A stretch of 64,000 nucleotides of DNA from Steinernema hermaphroditum. Its lineage: Eukaryota > Nematoda > Chromadorea > Rhabditida > Steinernematidae. This document shows, piece after piece, positions 26,462 through 38,716 of this stretch. The notes under the pieces were generated by a model. The model did not search any database and was not told the origin of the DNA. It was given only the letters and a program-made list of their open reading frames with translations. Both the position numbers and the translations under genes were made by a program. The stretch spans positions 17,050,001 to 17,114,000 of the forward strand of contig CM059625.1 of assembly GCA_030435675.1 (NCBI GenBank), read 5' to 3'. Numbering within the stretch: position 1 is the first letter of the stretch; every line of letters starts with the position of its first letter.

Positions 26462-29400
26462 AGACAGCGCAGTGCACGTCACTCTCCATCACTCACTACT
26501 CAGTTATGCTTTTCACTCGTCTTGCCAGATGTAATATTGGAATCGTTGTCACACACACTCACTCGGCCTCCTACTACGTGTTTGGCTGTAGCGCAACAGC
26601 CGTAACAGCTTAAATATTCAGGTGCTTTTTGTATATATCTTCTATGTACGCAGAGCGTACTTTCCCACTTGTATCTTCCGTCGTTTACTCTCCTCTTCTT
26701 CGCATTTTCCATTCCGCAGATCTCATTCCGGTGCTATCGGCCAAATTTCTGCACTTTACTTCCACGCTTCTAACCAAAGCTTTACTTATATTTCCATTAA
26801 TCTATTTTTTGCGTAATTGCCCAGTCGCAAACCAAGCTAGTCCATCCATTCTGCGTCATCCTTCCATAAAGTGCTATTTATTCGTCCAGGTCTCTTTCCG
26901 TCTATCAAGCTCTTTTCCTTTCCGCTTTTGTGAGCTCAGTTGTTAGCAATGCGTTTTCTTAACTATTTGATGCGTCGCATGTAAGTGTTTATTTATATGT
27001 GAAAGAGATTGCATAAATTCGTAAACAAATGTGCTCTAACGATTCGTTTCGCATTCAACACGTCATGACACTGCAGCTGACAGTAGCGATACACACCGTA
27101 ATAAGTGAACCAATTGAAATATCTCCGAGTCAAGACCATATGAGAAGATTATAAATGGATGATCAAGACACTGACCGGTTGTTATAAACAAAGGCGGGAG
27201 AATACTATGCTGCAGACCTGTTCCCTGAACCTGAACGCAACCACCACCGTTTCGATCTGATACTCTTCGCCCTACGACGCTTGGCCGTTTTTGATTATTT
27301 TTACTAAATACACAAGATGACGTGCGCTGTTTTGGTACTGTACTCGACAGGATGGGTTGCGCGGCGCCGGTAAACGCGGGATGAGCGGGAAACGCTTTAT
27401 TGTCTCGTAGCCGACTGATTGATTGATGACATTTCGAGGAGTGGGGCAGATGTGGATTATGCGCGCAGTTGAACGCTGACAAAGAATAGCCAAGTAACAC
27501 CCTGATCGAGTAGCCCCACGAGGTGAGTTCGAGGATGACATCGCCGCGGCGCCGGCCATCTGATCGGCATAAACACCGTGGCGTTCGGTTATACGGTTGT
27601 TTATCACCCCCATATGCGCTTGTCCAGAGAGCGACGGCCGCCGTTTCCAGCATATTGCGAAAGGTCAGGCAAGGGGTAACCTCAAGGAATCGGAAGACCA
27701 TAGGCTACAAGCCGATAAGTTTGAACGTATGATTGATCGTCGTTCGATAATTCATACATATCCGTGCTGTGCGCTCATCGCTTTGACCCTTTGGGCCAGC
27801 TGGGTGAGGAAGTAATTGATTGGCCTGAGGTGATTTGTTTCCTGCGGCGATGCGAGGCCCGGTCGGCTCCCTTGGGGCGCAGACGCCTAATCACCGTAAC
27901 ACATCTCGCGCAAGCACTCGTGCATAATGATGTCCTATTGTGAGCGCGTGGCCGTCTAGATTGGACCGTGAGATCAAAATAACTCAATTGACGCACTTCG
28001 GCGATTACGCCGCAAACGGATTCCGCGCATTATGTGATATTATATCTGGAAGCAAGTAGTCACGACTTAGAGACGAGCCTCGTGCAACATCGGATTGGCG
28101 CTAATTTGTGCAACGATCGGTGCCACTACATTGTGGAAATGAGTGCCGATTGGACTGGAAACTGGCGCGAGGGGACGCAAACACTTCATGGACCAACGTG
28201 TGAACATTATAGTGAAATTGAGATGCGTTAAAAGCACGTAAGTAAGGGTGAACAAACAAATAAAAACAAACGTGGGTGGACTTTAGTTATATATGTATCC
28301 TCACTTCACAATGTGTAAGATGCAAAAGATAAATTCGTCTGGAACACGAATGACAGAACAACGAAGCACAATCCTCTGGTCAATGGTCAGTCGTACAACC
28401 GTCAGGCAGTTTCGTTAAATCAAGGCACGTTACTATGGTAGCGGCTTGCCTAGCAGAACAATAAGAGATAAACTACGGGTAATGAAAGTTAGCGTATTAT
28501 ATTTGGTTGATCCATAAAAAATAGCGGATGGTTTATGTAGAAGTTTCTTAACATATATGCATCCCTATCATTCCCGGTATTGACTGTCTGACTGAATAAC
28601 GGCAGCCCAGTTCTCGGAAGAAACCTGAATTCCTGGTTCAAGGAACACAATGGGTTAGGGGTCAAAAAATGTTTTGTTTCCATTTTCGGCCTCTTCATGT
28701 TATTCTAAGTGATTTCCTTTCATATCATTTATTGATGAGCACAAGTGACGGTGAGACAGAGCAAAGCAAAAATATTCAAGCAGGAATCTCTCAGTTGAAA
28801 ATGGATGGCCATTGTGGGAGTCAACTTGAAAATGTGAGGTCTCGGGTAGTCGTCCTTTTTGTGCATCTAAGGCTCATTTTTCAGCATTTGGTCTCAGTTT
28901 CCGAAAAGTTGACCTGTTGTACGCGATTAAGGGCAGTCGTCGTACATCACAAAATAAGTATCGTAAGAAGCTCGTACATCACTTTGCATTTAGCCATCTC
29001 GAGGTGCCAGAAAACTGACCATCAAGATCGAATAGGCTTCCAGCATTGAGAGGAATGAACCTACAAGTCGCCGATCATAATGTGGGAGAGAATTAACTGT
29101 ACTCAACAACGTACCCATTGGTTTGAACATGGGAGCAAATACTGTAAAATTAAAGGATTTTTACAAGTCCTCTATTTTCTATGAATCAACCCTATAACAA
29201 AAGACGTCATGAATAGGCAAACAAAGGACATTACTATTCCATAATGACTCCGTTGATCAATCAGGACATTAACAGTTTATTCTGTTCCTGTCGTCTCAAC
29301 CTCATTATAAAGGAGAATCTGTAAGCTAACTATGATGAAGCCTTGTCATGAGCACGGTGGCCACACAGCGAACTGAATAATCGTTCAACTTGTTGACCCC

Positions 29401-30193
29401 GTATAAAGCAGATCTCCGCTCTCAATCGTAAACATGCATCTTCGAAGGTAGCATTCGTTCATACGCCCGTGAACGATCTGAAAATATGTCTACTTCGCAA
29501 GAACAGAAGTGACCCCACTGAAACGCAGTAAATGACATGTTGGCTAGTTTCTGAGCATCGTTGTCGTTGTTGAGCGCGATCTCTTACTTTTGCTACGGTT
29601 GAACTACAAGTACACGGTTGGTACGCCATGGTATACTAACGACGCCATGGTATGATATCTTGAAGTACTATTTCTGGAATAGTAGAAGGAATAACAACGC
29701 AGGACAACAAGGAGGACGGTAAGAGGCAACACGGGACGCGGTTCCGGTGAGTTTGCGCGAATATTGGCATTGGTTTCGAAACTCGGTCATTTTTAGTATG
29801 CAGTAAGGTAAAATCAGGCGAGAGGAAGATTGGGTTGTGGAGCGAGCTCCGTATTCATTTTTTTTGCGCATGGGTAACATCTAGGCTTGACTTGTCCGTT
29901 CGCTCAAACCGGGTGTCCACGGACAAGGCACGCGAATCTGAAAATGAAACACCATTGCGATTTCAAGAAAAGCATGAAAAACTGAATGATTGAAATCGGT
30001 TTGACAGAAATTTTCGCATGTGCACCATGTACATCGGCTATGGTGCCAATCAATGTTCCCAATACCCTTCATTTGGAAACAGTATGCTGAAAGAAAAATA
30101 GACCTCACTATCCAAAGAAAAGAACAAAATGATTGTGTGTACAATAAAATGCAAATCGGTAGTGAGGCGACAGCCGAAGATTATACGAGTTTA
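26462..30193. other. Intergenic; no firm gene
   Basis: zag-1 3' flank followed by 3.7 kb without recognisable protein domains. A minus-strand frame of about 210 codons at 27.06-27.70 kb has no motifs. A weak candidate lies at 28,735-29,040: an ATG followed by an acidic 33-codon stretch, a GTGAGG donor and a TTTTTCAG acceptor, then either of two frames. It is not called because the more protein-like frame does not match the donor phase. Confidence 0.4.
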
Positions 30194-30783
30194 TTTTCAC
30201 GAGTTTATTTCTCGTATCAAAGGCTTACGCCTTGCGAGACGTCATATATATGCACAAGAAACACATTATCACTCCGTAGTCGCCGGTCTTCTTCTGACTT
30301 CGGCACATCAGAGTAGAGCACGGCGATCCCATTAGTGTGCGCGGGCATCAGAGAGGCGAAAAGCTGATTCCGGAGACGGTGGAGCACAGCAAACCCATCT
30401 TCAGCTCAGGTGGCGGCGCGGACGTCGGAGTTGAGCAGCTTCTTCGGCGGCTTCCGCGGGCGGCACGAGTGAAGAACAGGCATGGAGGCGAAACGCGTTG
30501 TCGGAGCACAACAGGCGAACCGGGAACCATCAGGGCAGCTGGCGACGCGGACTTCGGAATTGTGGCAGTTCTTCGGCTTCTCTGGCGGCGCGAGTGGAGT
30601 AGGGCGGCAGTGACGGGCTTCTTGGCAAGACGGTGGAACTACGGCTCCCTGGTGTTCCAGGCCTTCTGGAAGCCGGGGCGATCATTGCGCCAACAACGAC
30701 GGCCGAGAACGACCGCTCACTCAACTCAATCGGCTCAGACAGCTTCAGAGAGAGCGAGCGGACGACCCGACCGATCGCTGGGG
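30194..30783. mobile_element. 590-bp dispersed repeat, copy B (possible solo LTR)
   Basis: Second near-identical copy of the element at 6,126-6,715, collinear without indels. It differs at about a dozen positions, for example CGATCCC for CGATGCC near the left third and TTGTGGCAG for TTGCGGCGG near the middle. The left flank repeats part of the terminus (ACGAGTTTATTTTCACGAGTTTATT). The right side switches at once to unrelated AT-rich DNA. High identity between the copies implies recent transposition or gene conversion. Confidence 0.75.
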
Positions 30784-33726
30784 CCTCGAAGATTATAAGA
30801 AACACATTTACTGTCCTACTTGTATATAAACCGCTCATAAAAATTCATTTTTGTTTATTTCTATCGAGTGCACAACATGATAGAAATTCAACTTACGAAA
30901 CAAATCGATACTCCGGCACATGAAGTCTAAGAAGCGCATCCGATTCTACGTGAAGAATCAGTAGAACCCTGGTAGTGTAGTTTCATTCAGGTAGCTTCAA
31001 TCGTGCGTCATTGGGCAGCGCGAAAGCTAATCAACGAAACTGCTGAACTAACGGTCGACTCTATAGCAGTAACACGCAATTTTTTGTCTATGTTGGTCAC
31101 CAGTTTTTTATCCCGTGTTGTTTATCCCACACTCATATCATGTTGGATGAGCGTTTATCGATAAATACAGTTTCGTTCCTACAGTGCAGCCTGCACATCG
31201 TCTTCGGTGCCCTTTCATTTTCACTTCATATCTTACCAAGCGTTATACAAATAACTGCATCGACTTCATCCAAATATTTTTTGTGATGTAAATCCGTTTT
31301 CTTTTATGTCAGCTAACACGGAAATCTCTAGCTGAATTAATGTTTTCCGTCACTCACCGCTTAGCTTCCGGGAAAATGAGTCATAATCTCGTGAGCATAT
31401 GAACACCAAGCTACATATCAGGAGGTTTTCTATTTCATCATTATATGCGCGTTGAGAAAGTCAATCCCATTTTCACTGTGCCATATTCTCCTATTAAGCG
31501 AAACATAAGCTGTTGATAGCTCAAAGTGATTGTTGTGTTTTCTGAAGTCCATGTAGATAAATCTGCAGAAATAATATTACATCGTCACTTCCAGAAAGTC
31601 TCTTCAAAACGAGAGAAACAAAATGTGTGTAACATGTAACTTTTGACTCATTTGTTACTCAGTGCTTACTTTTAAAAATGTTTTTAATGTTCTCGTAGAA
31701 TGAATATCTGTCGTCAGATGAGATCATCATGACTTAACGCGGATTGTCTATAGATTACTCACCGTTGAGCATCTGGCACCATGATTCAGTACCACCATAT
31801 ATGAATCCAATTCGATCTTCTGCGGTGTGCGTAGTCTTCGTTCGAGAATTTTTTCCGTTTCTTTAATGTTAAGTGAACTGAATAAGGTCAGAGTCTTGGA
31901 AGAAGACCGTAACATAATTTACTGTCTGGATAAGCAAAGTGCAAGTGTCCTTATAGTTATGAGGAAAGGAAGCATTGAAGGCGTGTTTGCACATTTTTGT
32001 ACTTGCAGGCTCGAGAAGTACTTTAACGAGCGGTGATGAACCATTTTTATCGCGGTCTTGTGGCCAAGTGTGTTTATCCGCGTCATATCTATCCTTGAAT
32101 CAGCTCTTTCGGGTAGACAAAGGTTTGTGCGCACAGTGCAGCGGCCCGCAGTTCCCTTTAGGAGCCGAAAAGCGGCCTTCCCTCTTTTCACTCCGCACAC
32201 TAACATGCCAGCACATTGAACTTTTTGGACATTTCTCTTGCGTTGCGCTCCGTCCGTTCCTATCACGTATCTTTGCTTGTCTGTACTTGCCGACGTTCTG
32301 CCAAAGAAAAAGTTTTCCGAAAGCAGTAAACGTTTACCTCTTTCCATTATGTCCATGACAGAAAACCAGGAGTCACTTCGAAACCTAAAGTGGAGGTTGC
32401 TCTTTTGCCGGCCACAGCCAGTCTGTTTCCAATCGTCTTCCCTCATCTACATATCATCACAGTGTAGCTGCGTTGCGTGATGCGTCTGCGCGTCGACGGT
32501 CGGGCTGGCACGTACAGACTTTTGCCTCACCTTCCATGGCCGCTTCCCCTCCCTTAGACGACACGTACTGTGCTCTCTTACCCCGTGTGTTCGTCGTTTG
32601 GGAGTCGGTCTGCGCTTTATTCATAGTAAATAACAGTTCCTTGCGCAGTTTACGACGTAGGTGTCTAACTTGAAGACGCCTTTCTATCCTGTGCGCAACA
32701 TGCTTGGCGAAGGTGTTTTGTGCTATATCAACGATTTTTTCAGCCTGAGTTATTCTGCCATTCTTCGTAGTCATTCAATAATTCTCTGCACAAACAAGTA
32801 TGCTTAAATTTTCACAAAAAAACACAGCAACTCTAATTAAGCTTAATTTGAAAGTCACCCGATTGGTCATAGTAAGCCAGAGATGTTACATGCTGTTATT
32901 CGTTTCTCACGAAACACGTTTCACATAATCTTACATGGGCGCTTCCTTCCCCTTCCCTTCTGCGGAGGGATACTGTTTTTCGTTTCGCCATCTATGCTCT
33001 CTGACCCCGGACGCTTGTTTTTCCAAACTTTCCTGCCGTGTTATTTATAAATGCACCGTTCTCTGCCGCAAAGTGCGACAATCATATCTGGTAGGATGGC
33101 AAGGTGCCATGAGATGCGCATTGGGGTCCATATTGTTCACAAATATGTACAACTAAGTGAGTCTAATGTTGGTAGAAGTGATGCCTCATGAGCACTTGCA
33201 GGTTTGCATCTATTGTATTTGAGCAAAATGCCATTAGGTAGGAGTATAGAAAAAGTAAGAAATGCCTCCCGCACGTATTATCATTCTTCTTTAAGGGATT
33301 GCTTTGTGTTGCTCTGCTTTTAGCTTTTCCTGAACAGTTAATTTCAGAAGAAAGCACAGATACCTTGTAACTCTTCTTTTCTGCGGTTAGTTTCTCAGTT
33401 TGAAGACAACAGCCGTGAAAAAAATGTGATACAAGAGAAACGTCGAATATCGAATCCATTGTTGTTTAGTAGGCGGTATTCAAAAGCCATGAAGTGAATA
33501 ACGTCAAACCACAGACAGTTCGAGGAATTATGTCTATAGCTATAGATTTTCCATCGCAATTTATATGCAAAAAATACACACACCCCATACACGTATTACT
33601 GCATAGTTCGTTATTTTGTTGTGTTTCTCATTTCTTGTGTACTGTAGTTGCAACGCGGCATTGGCTTGGTACAACGTTTGCTACATTTTTGTGCAGTTTC
33701 TTGTATTGGCGCCTTGCTTTAGTAAC
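30784..33726. other. Intergenic; nothing recognised
   Basis: AT-rich DNA to about 31.9 kb, then somewhat richer in GC. The longest frames (about 175 codons minus strand at 31.9-32.4 kb, 127 plus strand at 32.0-32.4 kb) overlap on opposite strands and show no domain, signal peptide or splice structure. The last few hundred bases should contain the promoter of the orphan gene starting at 33,727. Confidence 0.4.
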
Positions 33727-36700
33727 ATGGGCGACTCGAATGTGAATAAGAACACCATTGACACTTCTTTTCTCTACCGTGAAAACACCATAAGAGAAGG
33801 CTTTCGAATTCCCAAGAAACGAAAAGTCGAAAACGAGCATCCAACTGATGCTCAGGACAGTGCAGCAAGTCAGCACAGTACACCTGCTAAATCTACACAG
33901 CCTTCGCGATCGGATAGTCGTGGAAGGTTCTCACCTGGTGCTTCGCCAACAGCAGATTACCACACCTATCGCGGCACTACGAAAAACAGTCAAGGTACTT
34001 GCTTTTCAACGTATGTGCTCTAATATTTCACTCATATAGGCGGATATGACAACGAGAAAACAGAACGCAATGAATTTCATTCAAGATATCAGAATAGCTC
34101 CATCCTTAGCAGCCGACGTAGGTTTGAAGGTGGCGATGCGAGCCGTTTTCATCGCAAAACAATGTTAATTTGTTTAGGGCAGTGGAGAGAGACTGTTGAA
34201 TCACGAGCTGAACGACATGACGATACAAAGCGTTTTCGAGATTCCGAGAACAGTGTCGACAAAGGTGCCTACGTGAAGCAACTAGATGAACAGATCAGCT
34301 ATGGCGATCGTCATCAAGGACGGCATACAGGTATTCGAAAAAGTACTTCCGATTTTCCAGATCATGTTGTAGAACGTCCAGAACACGCCGAACGACAAAC
34401 TGCAAGGGAATTCCACCAGTCCAGGTCCTACTCACCTGCCAATACCCACGGTATATTCAAAGCACGTAAAATCTCAAATCTAATACACTATCCTGTAGGG
34501 TATAAGGACAAGTACAGTGACCAACAGAAACGTCACCGTTACTGTCGTCCAAACTCTGAGCGTGCCCGGTACAACAAAACAAACGACCGTTCTAATTTTA
34601 GAAAAAATGTATATGCAGGTAAAAAATACCTTCAGTTTGCTAAATCATGTTACAGAACATCGAGAACACGCCGAACGACATACTGCGAAGCAATTCCACC
34701 AGTCCAAGTCCTACGCACCTGCCAATACCCATGGTATATTCAAAGCACGTAACACCACAAATCTAATACACTATTCTGCAGGGTATGAGGACAAATACAG
34801 TTACCCACAAAAGCGTCACCGTAGCTGTCGTCCAAACTCTGATCAGTATAGTGCCCGGCACAACAAAACAAACGACCATTCTAATTTTAGGGAAAATAAA
34901 TTTGCAGGTGATGTTCCACAGGTTCTTCACGAGATAACCATGGGTTTTTCAGAACGCTCTCCTATCACCACCGTAGACAAGAAAAATGTTGAGCGCTATT
35001 CCAACAAACGAAGCCATCAGCCGCCCTTCACTTCCATCCCTTTTGAACATCGCACATCATCCTCAAAGGGTCAACATTCCTCCATACCGGCAAATGCGGA
35101 AGAGCACAAGATTGCTCACAAAACACAAGTTTATGGATCCGGTATAATGGTCGCTGAACGATTATTGTTTCTAACGATCTTCCAGGTTGCCCGAACAGCA
35201 CCCAGCAAAGAAACATTCATGCTCGACCAGCGAAAAAGGGGCCTTATGATTCTACAATATGTGCGGATGATGATAGCATACAGAAAACTCCGACATTCAT
35301 CGCAACGGCTATACCGGGTGTTGTGCGCTTCAGCACAAACCGCACAGATGATACTGATCTGGTTCACGTCAACCAACAGGCACGTCGCGTTACGGAGGAT
35401 CGCGCAGGTAGTTCGAGAACGGCTTGTTCAAGAGCAGACATCTTTGGCTTTTCCTATCCAGATGACGACAACCAAAAGATGCCTTCTATGGCTGCTGCCG
35501 ACGTCTCCATAGAACAAAAAAGTAATTCGCCGGTTTCGCCATCACAGGAACATGAAGAAACAATGGACATCTGTGATATGCTCAGAGATGTTCTCGGGAT
35601 TGATAAAGATGGTAATAAGATAAAAGGTAAGCTAGATGTTCACAACATAACGCGACAGAAACAACAAAAACGCAATATTTTCAGATGTCGCTGAAAAGCA
35701 GCAGGAATTCGATCCGTACGCTGATCCTTTGGTCATAGCTTCCGAATCGACCTGGAACGAATGGAACAAGCACCCTTCTATCGAGGAATTTGTGCGGTTC
35801 AAGGAAAACCCTGACACTGAAACCATGTTCAAGGACCACCCGCTGTTTGCACAGCCAACTCCGATGGAATTTATACGGGAAAAAGTACTATGGGTAATAG
35901 AAGAGTACAAAAAAAGAGGCGAGCTGCGGCCATCTGACGATATCAATAGGATTTACATGAGGCAATCGGAAATAGCAGCATACTGGCAGAACTACCTTTA
36001 CCAGAAATACAACGCTATGGCGAGCAATGGAAACGGTGCGCCCACAATCCAGCAAGTAACAAATGTGGCTGATCCTGAACTGTCTATGCAAGTGTGCACT
36101 CAAGCAGAAAGCACCGAACGCGATTTACCCGAAGTTGCTCGCGATCAGGTCAACCCAGTAAATGACCGTGTACAGTCGCCACAACTTTCACCTCAGGCAG
36201 CGAGCACCGAACGCTCATTTTCAACCTATGACTCTCTCCTCACGTCAGCGAGCACTCATTTAACTGCACAAGCTGATATGCAGTTGATCAGTCACGAATC
36301 TCAGCATGAATCTGGAAGCAGCTGCGAAGTTCCACTCGGCGACAATCCTGCGACTTTTGCCAACGATCCGACAGGTCCTTTGGATGCTTTACAGTCGCCC
36401 ATTCAAACGGAACTCGGCGAGCATCGGTATTCATCATGTAGCAATGCTAGCACTATTCCATACTTTGATCCTGAATCGGCACCAATTAATGACAGAGAGC
36501 TGAATAGTTTTCTCGCTCAGTATGTGGACTGGTACGGGCTGGAAGGAGTTGATGAAGACCGACTTCAAAGGGAAGGGATCGCACCGCTGGAAGACCAATC
36601 GCGACAGGTACCGGAGGAGATATCAACAATACCAACGATTGAGGAGAACATGCACCAAGAGCTGCTGGAGCAACGACACACAGGTGAGACCATTGTACAG

Positions 36701-38446
36701 GAAAGTACCATTTCAAGAGCATCCTCAGAATCTCGACTTCGTTTCGCTCCTATAGCTAATTTTGCTAAGTATTTGTCTAGACGTAGTAGAATCGGCATTT
36801 CACAAAAGAATGTTTTTCTATGTTTTTTTTCACAAATATGTTCAAAATAATATCGTTTTCGCGGAAAAACACACTTTTGTTATAGTTGTAGTACAGAATC
36901 CTGCAAGTGCAAGATATATGAATCAAATCCTATTCTCATAGAACTAAGCAGGAAACGACTCAGTAGACAGTTGACTAAAAACAGGGCAGGGTATAGTGAA
37001 GATAAAACTAGGGAACGTTCTGTTTCTCTTTAAGTAAACGACCAGCAAGCAGTTTGTGCAAATAATGAAAAACTCTTCTTGATTATATCTGCGTTAATAC
37101 GGGGATTTCAGCATGTTCCAATTCGTCTGATTTGGCATTTGCTACATCGGAGGAGAGCTCTACCCAGAGCACAATGAACGTTCAAGAGAAGAGATTCGTA
37201 CTTGTTTCGAAGCCATCGCCGGTACATAGTGAACAAGAAACCGAACTCGATCAGGCCGCAGAGCTTAATGAAAATAACTTCGAAGACAGTGAAGAGGGAA
37301 TCACTTTCCCGATCTATGCCCGATACGGCATCGATGATCATGCCCATTGGCGTGAAGTTGCACAGTTCCTTGTACACATTTATCGTGAGCAACTCGCAAA
37401 AGCATCGTGGTCCTCAGTCGACCTCTTTCACCTCAATTCTGTGCGACTCGCAAATGAACAGATCGATGTTGGCTTTAAGGACACGAAACTGTGTAATACT
37501 GAATTGCATCAGTCGCTATTGTGTGAGGAACCGATTCCTCCAGACGCTCTGAATGAACTAGACGCGGTATGCGAGGCGTTGCTGGATATGATCGACTGGA
37601 GCCACATCGAAAACAGTACCGTCATCAAACAATATGTTCGTGATGCGCTTAAGTGCTGCCAGTTAGACAACTTTGACCAACGCCTTGTTTTTGAATGTGG
37701 TCAAAAAATACTCGAATGGATTCTGCCAGAGGTTTTTAACTGGGCCTACACTCCCGAGGAGTATAACATAACGACAGAAGCGGCAATATTCTATGCCACA
37801 GAACTCAGAAATGAAGAAGCAAAGGAGCGAGCTGAACTGCTAAGTATTCACAATCATGTTAGTTTAACTATGACTCCTGAATATTTAGAATCTAGCAAGA
37901 TCGCTAACAGGAAATTGGCAGAAAAGGAACACTATGCGCGGCTGGGTATGCCAAACGATAATAAAACATGCTCGCCTTTCTTTTAGAAGAGAGCTACTTC
38001 AAGATCCCAAAGGGACCGCTTCCGCAAACCTTCCTGAAACCCTTGTTCAAGAAGAGTCAGTCCTCAATGCGCTCCTCAGACTCCGCGCGGACGACTGCCC
38101 CCAACCTAACGAATGCAAGTTCCATCGCCGTGATGACAGGTACGCATAGCAACAGCTTCTAAAAACTCAGCACGATTTCAATCTTTCAGCACTACATGAC
38201 TACGCACAACACATGGAAAGGATTAGTCGCGAAGGTGCAGGAGCTCCAACGGGTCAAATTCTCTCGAATAACCCCATCCAAAACATTGACCGTAACCAAC
38301 CGGGCGTCAGTGGATTCACCGCGATTCCTCCACAGTACGATCGCCCCAGCACTTCCGCCGCTTCTCGTCGGGCTGCCGAGTCTAACCGACTCAGAAATAT
38401 TTGTTTAAGTGCTAGGAATATTCTAAGACCACCCGAAAAGAACTAA
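33727..38446 (+). CDS. Orphan nuclear-type protein with duplicated exon (about 1,289 aa)
   Basis: Not recognised. Model: exons 33727-33994, 34040-34117, 34178-34330, 34373-34618, 34656-34907, 34953-35141, 35186-35626, 35685-36683, 37112-37945, 37987-38139 and 38190-38446. Every junction is phase 1 and the sum is an exact multiple of three. Seen: PKKRKVE near residue 25, matching an SV40-type nuclear localisation signal; a long hydrophilic Arg/His/Ser/Asn-rich N-terminal half likely disordered; from exon 8 on, more ordered helical sequence (WNEWNKHPSIEEFVRF, EKVLWVIEEYKKR, YWQNYLYQKYN, then HWREVAQFLVHIYREQL, ALLDMIDW and ILEWILPEVFNW). A further possible in-frame phase-1 intron is 35408-35461. 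The tail is Ser/Arg-rich. AATAAA at about 38,523 fits the 3' end. The ATG is the first one in the frame that precedes the NLS. A nuclear or RNP role is inference from composition only. Confidence 0.7.
34331..34907 (+). repeat. Tandem duplication of an intron-exon unit inside the orphan gene
   Basis: Unit 1 (34,331-34,618) and unit 2 (34,619-34,907) are homologous along their whole length. Each begins with a short intron (42 and 37 bp) and continues into an exon (246 and 252 bp) containing EHAERxTA, FHQSxSY, PANTHGIFKAR, NLIHY and RPNS motifs. The introns differ by one 5-base deletion and the exons by one 6-base insertion, and many third-position changes have accumulated. Both units start with CAGGTA and end with TTTTAG..GCAGGT-like sequence, so the splice sites travelled with the duplication. 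Confidence 0.85.
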
Positions 38447-38716
38447 TATGCCTTACATCTCTATGTGTATCGTATACGGTGCATAGTATGCTTGTATTCG
38501 ATGCGGGTTTTTGGTATATTACCAATAAATTTAATGCATGCCAGCAGGAAAGAAGCATCGAATAATGGCGAGATCAAGTAGCAAAAAGAAAGACAGAGTC
38601 ATCCGGGAAATCAGACCCTTTGCGGGAGTACGAACGCATGGAACTCGTGTCGAAGCTTCGGCTTACGCTTAGATAGTTCCTACATTTGAGGTTAGGTCTT
38701 ATTTTTTCGCTTTAAG

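Noticed and set aside
27063..27701. 212-codon minus-strand open frame
   Set aside because: No domain, signal peptide or splice structure; composition varies along it and other frames overlap it.
31919..32446. 175-codon minus-strand open frame
   Set aside because: Overlapped by long frames on the opposite strand with equally weak support.
36684..36850. Alternative C-terminus of the orphan gene by reading through the 428-bp intron
   Set aside because: Possible as an isoform, but the GTGAGA donor and the phase match to exon 37112-37945 favour splicing, so it is not listed as a separate product.
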